Part shown: positions 8,181 through 19,344 of the stretch, piece after piece
How the letters are laid out: each line of letters begins with the position of its first letter
How positions within the stretch are numbered: position 1 is the stretch's first letter
Translations under genes and position numbers: made by a program
Notes under the pieces: model-generated
Told to the model about the DNA's origin: nothing
Database searches by the model: none
What the model saw: the letters and a program-made list of their open reading frames with translations, nothing else
Origin: Enterococcus diestrammenae
GTDB lineage: Bacteria > Bacillota > Bacilli > Lactobacillales > Enterococcaceae
Length of the DNA: 64,000 nt
NCBI RefSeq assembly: GCF_009933255.1
Contig: NZ_MAEI01000001.1
Span: forward strand, 22,077 to 86,076
Direction: 5' to 3'

Positions 8181-9521
8181 GTGAATACGGATAGCTCCCG
8201 CAAGCAGCGGCTTAAGTTTTTCTTCTTAAATGTGGCAGCTTTTGCGGTGATTTTCTTGGCACTGGGTTTTATTACCTTACAGATGTTGCAAAGTTCCGCG
8301 TATCGTCAAACGGATGAGTCCTTGAAGAAAATGTCTCAGAATCAAACACGGATTGATTGGGAAATCCAGCGTTACCAGCAGGACAATCCTTTTTTAAATC
8401 CTATCGAAAACATGCCGGTTCCCCCAAAAAACGCTGGCGAAACTGATGATCCTGCTGGCAATCGTTTCAACTCTCAAGTCATCCTCTGGTCTGCCACTGG
8501 AGAACTTTTGAATAAAGAAGTCTTAGGAGGGCGCTTTAACGAATTACAAAACCTGACCTTGGATACTAGCAAGCTGGAGCAAGTGACAGAGATTAGCATC
8601 ACTGACGAAGAAGAGGCCGGTAGCAAGATGACTTTCCATTCCTTGACTATCCCGGTTGCTGACGCTGGTGATTCCAACGTTGCCTACGCTCAATTTATGG
8701 AAAACACCGATCAGATTACCCAATCGATGCAAACCTTCCAAACGATTTTGCTTTTATGTATGATTTTGTTTTGGTTGTTGTCCATTGCTGTCAGTTACTT
8801 TATCTCCAAACAAAATATGAAACCCATCTTGACCTCCTGGAAAAAACAACAGGAATTTGTCGAAAATGCCTCCCACGAGCTGCGGACGCCACTAACGATT
8901 ATCCAAAATTCCTTACAGCGACTCTTCACCAAGCCCAATCACACGATTATGGAAGAGTCAGAAAGCATCGCCCAAGCCTTAAATGAAACCCGACGACTCA
9001 ATGGGCTTACTACGGATTTATTAACCATTGCCAGAAGCGATGCCAACGAAGAAGTGCTGGATAAGCAACCCTTGCAACCAGCTAGCTTCATCGAGGGCTT
9101 AGTACCGCCATTTCAAGAGATTGCCGAGATGGAAGATAAGCTCTTTCTTGTGGAAAATTTTGCCAAAACTCCGGTTTCTGTCGACGAGCGTAAAATCCAT
9201 CAACTTTTAGTTATTTTATTGGATAATGCACTGAAATACACTACCGCTGGCGATAAAATCCTGCTCCAATCGGAAATCTCTGGGGGGGACACCTGGCTGC
9301 TAGAGGTCAAAAATACCGGACCAACCATCCCTGACGACGAAAAGAAGCAAATCTTTGAACGCTTCCACCGCACTGATCCCGCCCGTGGCAAACAAACTGG
9401 TGGCTACGGTCTTGGCCTAGCCATCGCGAAACAAATCGTCACTGCCCACGCCGGCCGCATCTCCGTTCACGATTGGCAACCAAAGGGCGTCTTATTTCGG
9501 ATCCGAATCCCGATAAAATAA
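8181..9521 (+). CDS. Sensor histidine kinase (HisKA/HATPase_c)
   Basis: Partner kinase of about 446 residues. Two membrane helices (about 14-36 and 188-210) flank an extracytoplasmic sensor region of roughly 150 residues with no recognised fold. The phospho-acceptor His lies in FVENASHELRTPLT, the N-box in LLVILLDNALKYT, and the G-boxes in ERFHRTDPARGKQTGGYGLGLAIAKQIV. There is no HAMP domain by eye. The start is uncertain: TTG at 8175 lies only four bases after AAGGGG, and GTG at 8181 lies ten bases after it, so I chose the GTG. The signal is unknown; the context suggests envelope or polyanion status. Confidence 0.92.
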   Translation: MNTDSSRKQRLKFFFLNVAAFAVIFLALGFITLQMLQSSAYRQTDESLKKMSQNQTRIDWEIQRYQQDNPFLNPIENMPVPPKNAGETDDPAGNRFNSQVILWSATGELLNKEVLGGRFNELQNLTLDTSKLEQVTEISITDEEEAGSKMTFHSLTIPVADAGDSNVAYAQFMENTDQITQSMQTFQTILLLCMILFWLLSIAVSYFISKQNMKPILTSWKKQQEFVENASHELRTPLTIIQNSLQRLFTKPNHTIMEESESIAQALNETRRLNGLTTDLLTIARSDANEEVLDKQPLQPASFIEGLVPPFQEIAEMEDKLFLVENFAKTPVSVDERKIHQLLVILLDNALKYTTAGDKILLQSEISGGDTWLLEVKNTGPTIPDDEKKQIFERFHRTDPARGKQTGGYGLGLAIAKQIVTAHAGRISVHDWQPKGVLFRIRIPIK

Positions 9522-9533
9522 ACGACAGTAGAT

Positions 9534-9567
9534 AAATAGCCTACCCCATTTTCTGGGTAGGCTATTT
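9534..9567. terminator. Bidirectional terminator
   Basis: Long stem AAATAGCCTACCC / GGGTAGGCTATTT between the convergent histidine kinase and oxidoreductase genes, with T-rich sequence on both sides. Confidence 0.8.
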
Positions 9568-9571
9568 GGTT

Positions 9572-10519
9572 TTATTGCCAACTATGATACAGACCTTCCA
9601 CTTGCTTGACCGTCTCAATGGTCAACTCCGGCGTCATCACCGGACTTTGGCTTCGTCCTTTTTTCAAGCAATCATTGACATGCTCCACCTCGTAAACAAA
9701 CTCGCTGTCAAAAGGAAAGAAACGCTGATTGACTTCACCAGTCGGCTCAAAACTCACACGATCGGCCTTCCAAAAATGCGGAATAACAATCTTACCTTTC
9801 GTACCGTAAATCGTCATTTGGCTAGGCAAATCCAGCTCCACCGTCAAAAATACGCTCGCTAAGATCCCTTCACCTAGCTGTAGGGCTAAGGTCGTCTGTA
9901 AATCACTTTCACCAGCGGGCATGATACTCGTTCCCGTGATACTGGTAATTTTTTCACCGGTAATTTGCTGCATGTATTGCAACGGATAACTGCCGGAACT
10001 CCGCAACACCCCACCACCGGCCGCCAAATCATGAAACCAGCTAATATGGTCGATATGGGGATAAGAAGTTACGGACTCGATGCGCTTCACCTCGCCAATC
10101 ACCCCAGCGGCAATCCCTTGACGGACTGCCGTCGTCGCTGGCAAGAATAAGGCTTTTTGGGCTTCCATCAAAAATAACCCTTTTGCTTTTGCCAAGGCAA
10201 AAAGTTCTTCCGCCTCGGCAGCGGCCAATGTAAATGGCTTTTCCAATAACACCGACTTCCCAGCCGACAAAGCTTGTTTAGCCGCAGCATAATGCCCTTG
10301 ATTGTAAGTCGCAATATAAACAATATCGATGGTCGAATCTGCGTACAATTCTTCATAACTCCCATAAGCCTTAGGAATATCCAGCTCTGTCGCAACTTGT
10401 TGGGCTTTTGCCAGATTTCGAGAAGCCAGCGCCACCACTTCGCCAGACTGACTTTCCTTCACTCCAGCTACAAAGCGGGGCACTACTTGCGCGGTACTGA
10501 TGATGCCATAACGAATCAT
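9572..10519 (-). CDS. Gfo/Idh/MocA family oxidoreductase
   Basis: NAD(P)-dependent oxidoreductase of 315 residues acting on a sugar, inositol or related polyol; the substrate cannot be told from sequence. The N-terminal Rossmann part starts IRYGIISTAQVVPRF, a variant of the usual glycine-rich dinucleotide site. The catalytic Lys motif reads LLEKPFTL, as in the family EKP motif. The C-terminal alpha/beta domain has the expected length. RBS GGAGGTG precedes ATG at 10519. It is a single-gene unit between a terminator and a long non-coding region. Relatives include dihydrodiol dehydrogenase-like proteins. Confidence 0.88.
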   Translation of the reverse strand: MIRYGIISTAQVVPRFVAGVKESQSGEVVALASRNLAKAQQVATELDIPKAYGSYEELYADSTIDIVYIATYNQGHYAAAKQALSAGKSVLLEKPFTLAAAEAEELFALAKAKGLFLMEAQKALFLPATTAVRQGIAAGVIGEVKRIESVTSYPHIDHISWFHDLAAGGGVLRSSGSYPLQYMQQITGEKITSITGTSIMPAGESDLQTTLALQLGEGILASVFLTVELDLPSQMTIYGTKGKIVIPHFWKADRVSFEPTGEVNQRFFPFDSEFVYEVEHVNDCLKKGRSQSPVMTPELTIETVKQVEGLYHSWQ

Positions 10520-10688
10520 CTTGTCACCTCCATAATCGTTGCCAACCCTTCTTAACTTAAACGTTGGTTGTCCTGCTTCTAGTATAACAAGAGAAGACTG
10601 GATGGTTAAACAAAGTGTCCGCTCCTAATAATTAGCTGTCGTGTTTCTATACGAAGGGGACTACGCTCCTTTCGTCGCCTAGTTGCTC

Positions 10689-10728
10689 GTTCACCTTAGC
10701 GTTCTCTGCTTTAGGTGAACTGTATGCG
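10689..10728. repeat. Structured intergenic repeat, reversed partial copy
   Basis: Hairpin GTTCACCT/AGGTGAAC followed by TGAACTGTATGCG, which is the reverse complement of CGCATACAGTTCA found at 5201-5213 in copy A. It shares the outer end of the family but a different stem. Confidence 0.5.
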
Positions 10729-10797
10729 GAAATAGTTATGGCTCTGGCATAGCTTGCCAACGCTACTGTCAACATCAGTTCTGCTCCGCCTTGCTCC

Positions 10798-10863
10798 CAT
10801 ACAGTCCGATGCGTGCCTAGCGCCATAGCATGATACAGCTTGCTGTATCAATCGGACTAGCAT
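10798..10863. repeat. Structured intergenic repeat, copy B
   Basis: Starts CATACAGT and ends ACTAGCAT like copy A. Outer stem AGTCCGAT/ATCGGACT (10803-10810 with 10851-10858) and inner stem GATACAG/CTGTATC (10832-10838 with 10843-10849). The stems differ from copy A by paired substitutions. Confidence 0.7.
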
Positions 10864-10900
10864 GTCTGCTTTCAGCAGCCAATCACTGTGTTTCACAGCA

Positions 10901-10933
10901 AAAAGACGGGTAACCAATTAAGGCTACCCGTCT
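10901..10933 (-). terminator. Terminator of the structured RNA
   Basis: Stem GACGGGTA/TACCCGTC followed on the minus strand by TTTTTGC. Confidence 0.85.
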
Positions 10934-11082
10934 GCTTCCAATACCGTCAGATTGACGATAGAAAGGCCGGTCGTCCACTACCTGCCCTTCAGCCACCCTG
11001 CAAATCCGGCAGGTGAGGTGCGATCCTCGTTGCGGCTATGGTTGAATCGTCGACAAATGTCGACTTTTCGGCTCATCGCATG
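10901..11082 (-). ncRNA. Putative stand-alone structured RNA, about 182 nt
   Basis: A minus-strand transcription unit without a protein gene: a strong promoter at 11116-11089, then a sequence rich in hairpins (GTCGAC/GTCGAC, GAGG/CCTC, ACCTGCC/GGCAGGT, CGTCA/TGACG), ending in a textbook terminator at 10933-10901. The size is close to 6S RNA, but I do not recognise its conserved parts and leave the identity open. It is not a leader of the oxidoreductase gene, which starts 380 bases beyond the terminator. Confidence 0.6.
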
Positions 11083-11088
11083 TTGTTC

Positions 11089-11116
11089 ATCATATCAGGA
11101 TTTTGGAAAATGTCAA
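11089..11116 (-). promoter_or_regulatory. Promoter of the structured RNA
   Basis: Minus strand: a perfect -35 TTGACA (11116-11111), a 16-bp spacer and a -10 TATGAT (11094-11089). It is one of the best sigma-A promoters in the window. Confidence 0.75.
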
Positions 11117-11140
11117 ACGCTGCTTTCTATTTTCCCATCG

Positions 11141-11163
11141 AAAAATCGTTATCGACCAACGAT
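11141..11163 (-). terminator. Terminator after the galactanase gene
   Basis: Stem ATCGTT/AACGAT with a 7-base loop, then TTTTT on the minus strand, 22 bases past the galactanase stop. Confidence 0.6.
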
Positions 11164-11185
11164 TGATTAATTCCGACACATGTTC

Positions 11186-14270
<3,085 letters not shown>

Positions 14271-14860
14271 CTTTCAACACTCCCTTTATTTGTTTTAAAA
14301 ATTCAACCAATAGTCCCAATTGCAAAAGCGTCAAAATTCCGGCACGTTTGCCAGCTGGAGTTGCCAACAATAACAGTAGACGACCAATTTTCGGTAGATG
14401 AGTCACCACTTTCCCTTGTACTTCAGCTGCTGTCACGGTTTCCCGATCCATAATTGTATTGTTGTCTCCTTTAGTTTCGAAAGTCAGCGGATTCCTTGCT
14501 ACAATAGTTACGATACGGTGGGTAACGGTTTCCCCGTGTTTTTCAAAGGTAATGACATCACCCTTCATTAGGCTTTCTGGCGCTAGCTCTCGAATCAGCA
14601 AAACTGAACCTGGGGGATAATACTGGGCCATGCTACCGGTGAGCACGGTAACCAACTGCAGCGGTGGATTATCTAACGAAGCGGTGATTTGTAAGAACCC
14701 ACCTAGAAGAATTACCATCACCAACAGGCTCGTGACTATCCCTGAGAGGAGATGGCTACCGGCTTTCAACACCAAGACAACTCTGCTTGGTAACTTCCAT
14801 TTCGCTGTTCTTTTTGCTCCTTGCGCCATCGCTACCTCCTCCTTTCATAAAACCTACTTA

Positions 14861-14874
14861 TAATAGCGCTTTCA
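14861..14874 (-). promoter_or_regulatory. cre site (CcpA) before sipW
   Basis: Minus strand TGAAAGCGCTATTA matches the cre consensus at 13 of 14 positions and overlaps a TATTAT that may be the -10 of an internal promoter for sipW, the TasA-like gene and the galactanase gene. Confidence 0.6.
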
Positions 14875-14885
14875 AATCGTAGGAA

Positions 14886-14913
14886 AACAACGCCCGCCAA
14901 ACAAAGACGGGCG
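14886..14913 (-). terminator. Terminator after the GH42 gene
   Basis: Stem CGCCCG/CGGGCG followed by TTGTTTT on the minus strand. It suggests that the GH42 unit ends here, at least in part, and that the sipW-tasA-ganB unit restarts from its own cre-linked promoter. Confidence 0.65.
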
Positions 14914-14972
14914 CTATCCATTTTTTTCTTGCTTAGGTGTCTAATTCTTATACGCTACCTTCTCAAACTATC

Positions 14973-17015
14973 TTAAACTTTTCTTTGAAACACACACACT
15001 TGATAAGGTCGCAATTCAAGCTGAGTTGGCACTGTTTTACCAGTCAAGAGATCCACTTGCTCCCTCGCCAAGGTGATTGTTTTAGTCATTTCAGAAAAAT
15101 TCATAACAAAGGTAAAGTCACCTTTAGAACCGGTGCGCATTTGGACTGAAACTTCCGGATCCCCAGCGACTACCAAGGGTGGCATCAAGTTCAAACCTGC
15201 CGTTACTTCTTGATAAAAATCAACTAAGAAATCATTATCCGTTCGTGCCCCCACAAAATAGGCAGTGCCGTTACCAGTGGTTTTCTTCGTCACAGCAGCT
15301 TCTCCGGCATAGAAATCTTCACCATAACGAGCCACAACTTCCGCATCCAAAACTTCCAACAAAGCTGCATAGTCTTTCACAGAATAGCTTGTATCCGCCA
15401 TTACCACTTGATTGTGATCTCTTGGGTAATAGACGTCGGTTTCCTTAACTTTGACACCAAATAAATCTTGCAAAGTAGCCGGCCAACCATTAATATACGT
15501 CAAATCGGACTCGTTGACGATTCCGGTGAGATAGGTACTCACTAAGCGGCCGCCACCTTTGACGAAATCCGCTAAATGCTGCATATTGGTTTCCGTCAAT
15601 AAATACAACATCGGTGCCACCACTAAATCGTACTGACTCAAATCATAGTTCGGCGTCACCACATCCACTGGGATATCCCGATCCCAGAAATAGCGATAAT
15701 GAGCTTGGCAAGTCTGGGGGTAACGTTTGGTAGCTTGCGCAAATCCTTGGGCATCGTCTAAGGCCCAATTATTGTCCCAATCATATAAAATGGCGACTTT
15801 TGCTTGTTTATTGGCACCTTTAACAGTGGCAATTTTTTCCATCAACTTACCAACTTGGGCGACTTCTTGGAAAACTCGGTTGTCCGTCGAATTGTCATGA
15901 TCCACTACTGCTCCATGGAATTTTTCCGAAGAGCCACGAGATTTCCGCCATTGAAAATAAAGATTGCTATCCGATCCATGAGCAATGTGTTGCATTGCAC
16001 TTAACAGGTGCATCCCCGGTCGTTTGGTCTTATTTACCGGATGCCAGTTGACCCCACTCGGCGTGGATTCCATGATTAAAAAAGATTTCCCTTTCAAACT
16101 GCGATACAAGTCGTCGATAAAGCCGACTTTACTAGCCAAATCAGCGGTGGTCTCCCAATCGTTGTGCCATGCGGGATAACAATCCCAACTTACGACATCC
16201 ACCTCTTTGGCAAATTTTTCGTAATCCAAGCTGTAAAAAGGTACCAAGTCCATCGTGTCTGCCATAAAATTAGTGGTCACTGGCACATCTGGCGTCAAAC
16301 GCCGAATGTCTTTGATTTCGTGACGATAAAAATCGATGGTCTGATCTGTCACAAACCGTTTCCAGTCCAAGTTTAACCCATGGACCGCCGACTCTCCCAA
16401 AGGTGACGGAGACGCCACTTGCGACCAGTCACTAAAACTATGACTCCAAAACGGTCCCCACCAAGCCTTATTCAAAGCTTCCAGGCTACCGTACTTGGCT
16501 TTCAACCAAGTGCGAAAATTCTCCTGGCAATACTCGCAATGGCAATCCCCACCATATTCATTGGAAATATGCCACATCAACAAAGCCGGATGCTGCCCAT
16601 AACGCTCAGCTAATTTACGGTTAATAATGGCAACTTTTTCCCGATAGACAGGTGAAGAAAAACAATGGTTGTGGCGACCACCGTGAAGCATCTTTTCCCG
16701 TTTAGCATTGGTGCGTAAAACTTCTGGATACTTCTGGGACAGCCAAGCCGGTCGCGCGCCACTAGGTGTGGCCAAAATAACGTTGCCTCCCATCCTATGG
16801 ACATCATCCATGATTTTGTCCAACCATTCAAAGTGAAATTCCCCTTCACGAGGTTCCAGTGCGCTCCATGCAAAAATACCCACCGAGACTGTGTTCACAT
16901 GAGCTTGTCCCATCATTTCCAAATCCTTAGCCAAAATCTCTGGATAATCTAGCCACTGATCCGGATTATAATCGCCTCCGTGAAGTAAACGGGATTCTTT
17001 CATATAGTTATTCAT
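14973..17015 (-). CDS. ganA: Beta-galactosidase, GH42
   Basis: Cytoplasmic enzyme of 680 residues without a signal peptide. It releases galactose from imported galacto-oligosaccharides. The GH42 (beta/alpha)8 domain spans about 10-385, with acid/base E153 in WHISNEYGG and nucleophile E316 in LIMESTPSG. Cys residues in HCEYCQ belong to the metal site known in the family. The trimerisation domain (about 395-600) and C-terminal beta domain follow. It is nine bases downstream of the second permease gene, so it is in the ganSPQA unit. RBS AAAGGA, spaced about 11. Confidence 0.95.
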   Translation of the reverse strand: MNNYMKESRLLHGGDYNPDQWLDYPEILAKDLEMMGQAHVNTVSVGIFAWSALEPREGEFHFEWLDKIMDDVHRMGGNVILATPSGARPAWLSQKYPEVLRTNAKREKMLHGGRHNHCFSSPVYREKVAIINRKLAERYGQHPALLMWHISNEYGGDCHCEYCQENFRTWLKAKYGSLEALNKAWWGPFWSHSFSDWSQVASPSPLGESAVHGLNLDWKRFVTDQTIDFYRHEIKDIRRLTPDVPVTTNFMADTMDLVPFYSLDYEKFAKEVDVVSWDCYPAWHNDWETTADLASKVGFIDDLYRSLKGKSFLIMESTPSGVNWHPVNKTKRPGMHLLSAMQHIAHGSDSNLYFQWRKSRGSSEKFHGAVVDHDNSTDNRVFQEVAQVGKLMEKIATVKGANKQAKVAILYDWDNNWALDDAQGFAQATKRYPQTCQAHYRYFWDRDIPVDVVTPNYDLSQYDLVVAPMLYLLTETNMQHLADFVKGGGRLVSTYLTGIVNESDLTYINGWPATLQDLFGVKVKETDVYYPRDHNQVVMADTSYSVKDYAALLEVLDAEVVARYGEDFYAGEAAVTKKTTGNGTAYFVGARTDNDFLVDFYQEVTAGLNLMPPLVVAGDPEVSVQMRTGSKGDFTFVMNFSEMTKTITLAREQVDLLTGKTVPTQLELRPYQVCVFQRKV

Positions 17016-17023
17016 ACCAACAA

Positions 17024-17884
17024 CTATCCTTTCGTTCCGCCGGCGGTCAAGCCTGACACGAAATGTTTTTGCAATAACAAGAAGACTAAAGCGATCGGGA
17101 TACTAATCAAAATCGCCCCCGCCGCAAAAGTGGTGTAGCTAGCCCCCATCTTATCTGTCACTAATTTGTACAAACCGATCGGCAACGTATAATACTCTGG
17201 ATTGCGCAATAGCACTGAGGATAAAGCAAAGTCTCCCAAAGGTCCAGTGAATCCATTCATAGCCACCACGGCTAACATCGGCCGTGACAAAGGCATCAAA
17301 ATTTGCCAGAAGATCCTTGTATTACTGGCTCCGTCCAACTTGGCACTCTCATCCAAATCCAGTGGAATTGAATCAAAATAGCCTTTCAAAAGATACGTAT
17401 TCATGGGAATCTGACCGCCGACATAAATCAAAATCAACAGCCAATGACTATTAATCATACCCAACATTTGCGCCAAGACAAAAATTGCAATCAATGCTGA
17501 AAACTGCGGAATCATCTGCAAAAGCAAGAAGAGCATCAAGCCATTTTTTCGTCCGGTAAAGCGGAAACGAGAAAATGCATAAGCCGTGAAAGAAACACTG
17601 ATGAGGGTCAGTAACATGGTAAAGAAGCTGATCTTCAATGAATTGACATACCACTGACCATAAAGCAACGAGCCTTCACCAGCAAATAGTTTCTCATAGT
17701 GGGCTGTAGTTGGATTAGCAGGGATTAAGCTGGTGGAAACCAAGCTATTCCCAGGGTTGAAACTAGCCCCCACTGCCCACAACAATGGATAAATGATCAC
17801 AACCACCATCACCACTAGCAATAAGTAGGTAAAGGTCATTCGTATCGTACGTTGGCGTTTAATACTTGAAACATGTACTTCCAT
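17024..17884 (-). CDS. ganQ: Sugar ABC transporter permease, MalG type
   Basis: Inner permease of 286 residues with six predicted helices and the EAA loop SAKLDGASNTRIFWQILMPL that contacts the ATPase. By synteny with ganSPQA it imports galacto-oligosaccharides from galactan. No ATPase gene lies in this locus, so a shared MsmX/MsmK-type ATPase encoded elsewhere is expected, as for B. subtilis. RBS GGAGG. Three bases separate it from the upstream permease gene. Confidence 0.93.
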   Translation of the reverse strand: MEVHVSSIKRQRTIRMTFTYLLLVVMVVVIIYPLLWAVGASFNPGNSLVSTSLIPANPTTAHYEKLFAGEGSLLYGQWYVNSLKISFFTMLLTLISVSFTAYAFSRFRFTGRKNGLMLFLLLQMIPQFSALIAIFVLAQMLGMINSHWLLILIYVGGQIPMNTYLLKGYFDSIPLDLDESAKLDGASNTRIFWQILMPLSRPMLAVVAMNGFTGPLGDFALSSVLLRNPEYYTLPIGLYKLVTDKMGASYTTFAAGAILISIPIALVFLLLQKHFVSGLTAGGTKG

Positions 17885-17887
17885 GAC

Positions 17888-19168
17888 TTAGACCTCCTCT
17901 TTAAATGAATTGGTACGACGGAACTGCCACAATGCGATAGCAATGACAAAGATTGATAAGAGAATCGTCAAAGCTGCTGCCAATGCGTACTGACTGTTTT
18001 GCATCGTCAGTTTATATATCCAAGAAACCAAGATATCGGTTCCTCCTGCTGTGGACCCTGGTACAGCCGGACCACCTGCATTAAAGAGGTAGATGATATT
18101 AAAGTTATTAAAATTGAAAGTATACTGAGTGATGATGATTGGTGCCATTGCATACAAGACCAAGGGCAAAGTAATCGTTTTAAACTTCTGAAAAGCCGTT
18201 GCGCCATCGATAGTCGCTGCTTCGTATAGATCATCAGGAATCGATTGCAAGGTCCCAGTGGTCACGATAAAGATGTACGGAAAGCCTAACCAGCCTTGGA
18301 TGATCAACAATGCAAGCCGAGTCCAGTTGGCATCATTTAGCCAAGGAATCGGGGAAATATGGAAGAAATCCAAAATGACATTGTTCACCGCACCGAAACT
18401 ATCATTGAACAGGCCCGCAAAGACCAAGATAGTCACAAAACCTGGGACGGCCCATGGAAGAACCAAAATCGTCCGGAAAAACTTCTTGAAGCGGACTTCT
18501 TTTTGATGCACTACGATAGCAAGAAACACGCCAATCGCCACTTGCAATGTCGAAGCCACCAAGGTCCAGACAATCGTCCACCCCATGACTCCAAAGAAGG
18601 TACTCCTCCAGATATCCACGGTAAAAATTTTGGCAAAAGTCTCCAGTCCCACCCAATCAGCCAAGTTTGCCGGTGCTGAGTGATACAAGTCATAATTAGT
18701 AAAAGCTAACGCAATACTAAAAAGGATCGGAAAAATGACCGAAAAGACGAGCAGTAAGAAGGCTGGACTACTGATTAAATATGGATAACCTTCTGCTAAC
18801 AATGCTTGGTAAGATTCTCGGATGGTTGCTGGCTTATGTCCCATACCGATTTTTTCACCATTTTTATACGCATCACGAATATTTAAAAAGTAAAAAAGTA
18901 AACCAAAACTAATGACAATCAAGGCAACTAAGCCTTCCGCCAATAAGAAAATGGAGTTGTCTCGTGGAACCTCAGTCCCCAAGGTAAGAAGTCCCCATAT
19001 TCCCATATTGAAAAGATCTTTAAAAACGAAAAGGTAAGCTACGAAGAAAATAAGAAAAATTGCGCCTTTGATAATTTGTTTATTGTAAAATTGCCCCACT
19101 CCAGGAATGATTGAGAGAAGCGCCGCCTTTTTTTTGCGGGATGAATCTTGGGTGATGTTCATTTCCAT
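17888..19168 (-). CDS. ganP: Sugar ABC transporter permease, MalF type
   Basis: Permease of 426 residues. It is longer than the MalG partner because of an N-terminal region with two extra helices (about 14-45 and 60-105), including GVGQFYNKQ. The EAA loop reads YEAATIDGATAFQKFKTITLPL. It pairs with GanQ. RBS GGGGAGAG before ATG at 19168. It is separated from the binding-protein gene by an attenuator-like hairpin. Confidence 0.93.
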   Translation of the reverse strand: MEMNITQDSSRKKKAALLSIIPGVGQFYNKQIIKGAIFLIFFVAYLFVFKDLFNMGIWGLLTLGTEVPRDNSIFLLAEGLVALIVISFGLLFYFLNIRDAYKNGEKIGMGHKPATIRESYQALLAEGYPYLISSPAFLLLVFSVIFPILFSIALAFTNYDLYHSAPANLADWVGLETFAKIFTVDIWRSTFFGVMGWTIVWTLVASTLQVAIGVFLAIVVHQKEVRFKKFFRTILVLPWAVPGFVTILVFAGLFNDSFGAVNNVILDFFHISPIPWLNDANWTRLALLIIQGWLGFPYIFIVTTGTLQSIPDDLYEAATIDGATAFQKFKTITLPLVLYAMAPIIITQYTFNFNNFNIIYLFNAGGPAVPGSTAGGTDILVSWIYKLTMQNSQYALAAALTILLSIFVIAIALWQFRRTNSFKEEV

Positions 19169-19230
19169 TTGTATTCTCTCCCCTATGTTCTACAACGGTC
19201 CGCCGACTTTACGTCAGCTACCATTGTCTT

Positions 19231-19289
19231 AAAAAAGTTCTTGGGAGCCATAAAAGAACTATTCAGTTGGCTTTTCTCTGACTCCCAAG
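19231..19289 (-). terminator. Attenuator/partial terminator between ganS and ganP
   Basis: Stem CTTGGGAG/CTCCCAAG (19282-19289 with 19240-19247) and then AACTTTTTT on the minus strand, inside the operon. It likely lowers permease expression relative to the binding protein. Confidence 0.65.
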
Positions 19290-19344
19290 CTTGGTGTCAC
19301 ATATTGTCGGCAGTTTTATCTACAGACCCTCATTAGTTAGTTTC

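Larger units (their letters stand above)
10520..11185. other. 666-bp non-coding region with hairpins and an RNA gene
   Basis: From the oxidoreductase start to the galactanase stop there is no supported protein gene. It contains successive inverted repeats (around 10650-10860), a minus-strand RNA gene with its own promoter and terminator (10901-11116) and the galactanase terminator (11141-11163). Confidence 0.7.

Noticed and set aside
10711..10917. Open frame in the hairpin region
   Set aside because: It runs across inverted repeats and has no ribosome binding site.
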